DNA of 5,931 nt from Allobrachymonas sp. (GTDB taxonomy: Bacteria > Pseudomonadota > Gammaproteobacteria > Burkholderiales > Burkholderiaceae). Each line of letters begins with the position of its first letter. Positions within the stretch are counted from its first letter, which is position 1. This document shows, piece by piece, positions 5,878 to 5,931 of the stretch. The position numbers and the translations under genes were made by a program. The notes under the pieces are model-generated. The model saw nothing but the letters and a program-made list of their open reading frames with translations, ran no database searches and was not told the origin of the DNA. The stretch is taken from assembly GCA_030529305.1 (NCBI GenBank), contig JAUMXD010000085.1:1-5931 (forward strand), in the 5' to 3' direction.

Positions 5878-5931
5878 ATGCTTTCCTATTTATTTCGTCG
5901 ACTGTTCATTCTGGTGCCGAGCTTTTTCGGC
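5878..5931 (+). CDS. dppB: Dipeptide ABC transporter permease DppB, N-terminal fragment (3' end outside window)
   Basis: Eighteen codons are visible, starting at ATG 5878 and running off the window: MLSYLFRRLFILVPSFFG. This is the typical opening of the DppB/OppB inner-membrane permeases: a short cytoplasmic lead with RR, then the first transmembrane helix (L-x-LVP-x-F-x-G). GGAG at 5864-5867, ten bases upstream, is an acceptable ribosome-binding site. Position after dppA on the same strand supports the call; the gene would be expected to continue for roughly 300 residues, followed by dppC, dppD and dppF. Only the N-terminus is seen, so the exact subfamily rests on the neighbour. Confidence 0.85.
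   Translation, partial: MLSYLFRRLFILVPSFFG

Noticed and set aside
1..5931. Mobile element, CRISPR array, prophage or defence system
   Set aside because: No transposase, integrase, spaced direct repeats, tRNA-adjacent attachment site or toxin-antitoxin pair is visible; all genes are housekeeping, regulatory or transport.

Overview
The window looks like ordinary chromosomal sequence from a G+C-rich betaproteobacterium, most likely in or near the Comamonadaceae (Acidovorax/Comamonas type). The basis is the strong codon bias toward G/C at third positions, the wording of the RuvB N-terminus, the DppA type, and the family of sigma factor with a small zinc-finger partner. The taxon is inferred from remembered protein families; no search was run.

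Layout from left to right. (1) The 3' end of tldD on the plus strand (1-641), closed by a strong hairpin terminator at 718-748. (2) A convergent, gene-free stretch (642-986) with a small tandem repeat. (3) A minus-strand two-gene operon reading leftward: an ECF-type sigma factor (1250-1858) overlapping by ATGA a small zinc-binding anti-sigma protein (987-1253). (4) A 456-base gap (1859-2314) holding the sigma gene's upstream region and the region downstream of ruvB, with a dyad and a hairpin but no believable gene. (5) ruvB on the minus strand (2315-3388), complete, without ruvA or ruvC in view. (6) A divergent intergenic region (3389-3855) with a candidate promoter for the rightward genes. 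(7) A dipeptide ABC-transporter locus on the plus strand: dppA encoding the substrate-binding protein (3856-5535), an unusually structured 342-base gap with two hairpins, and the first 18 codons of the dppB-type permease (5878 to the window end).

How the genes relate: the sigma/anti-sigma pair is a self-contained regulatory switch, and dppA-dppB is the start of a peptide-uptake operon. tldD (peptide-modifying metalloprotease) and ruvB (Holliday-junction motor) are unrelated housekeeping genes. Nothing here amounts to a new defence, mobile or biosynthetic system. The points most worth a second look are the double hairpin between dppA and dppB, the predicted lipoprotein form of DppA, and the upstream region of the sigma operon.
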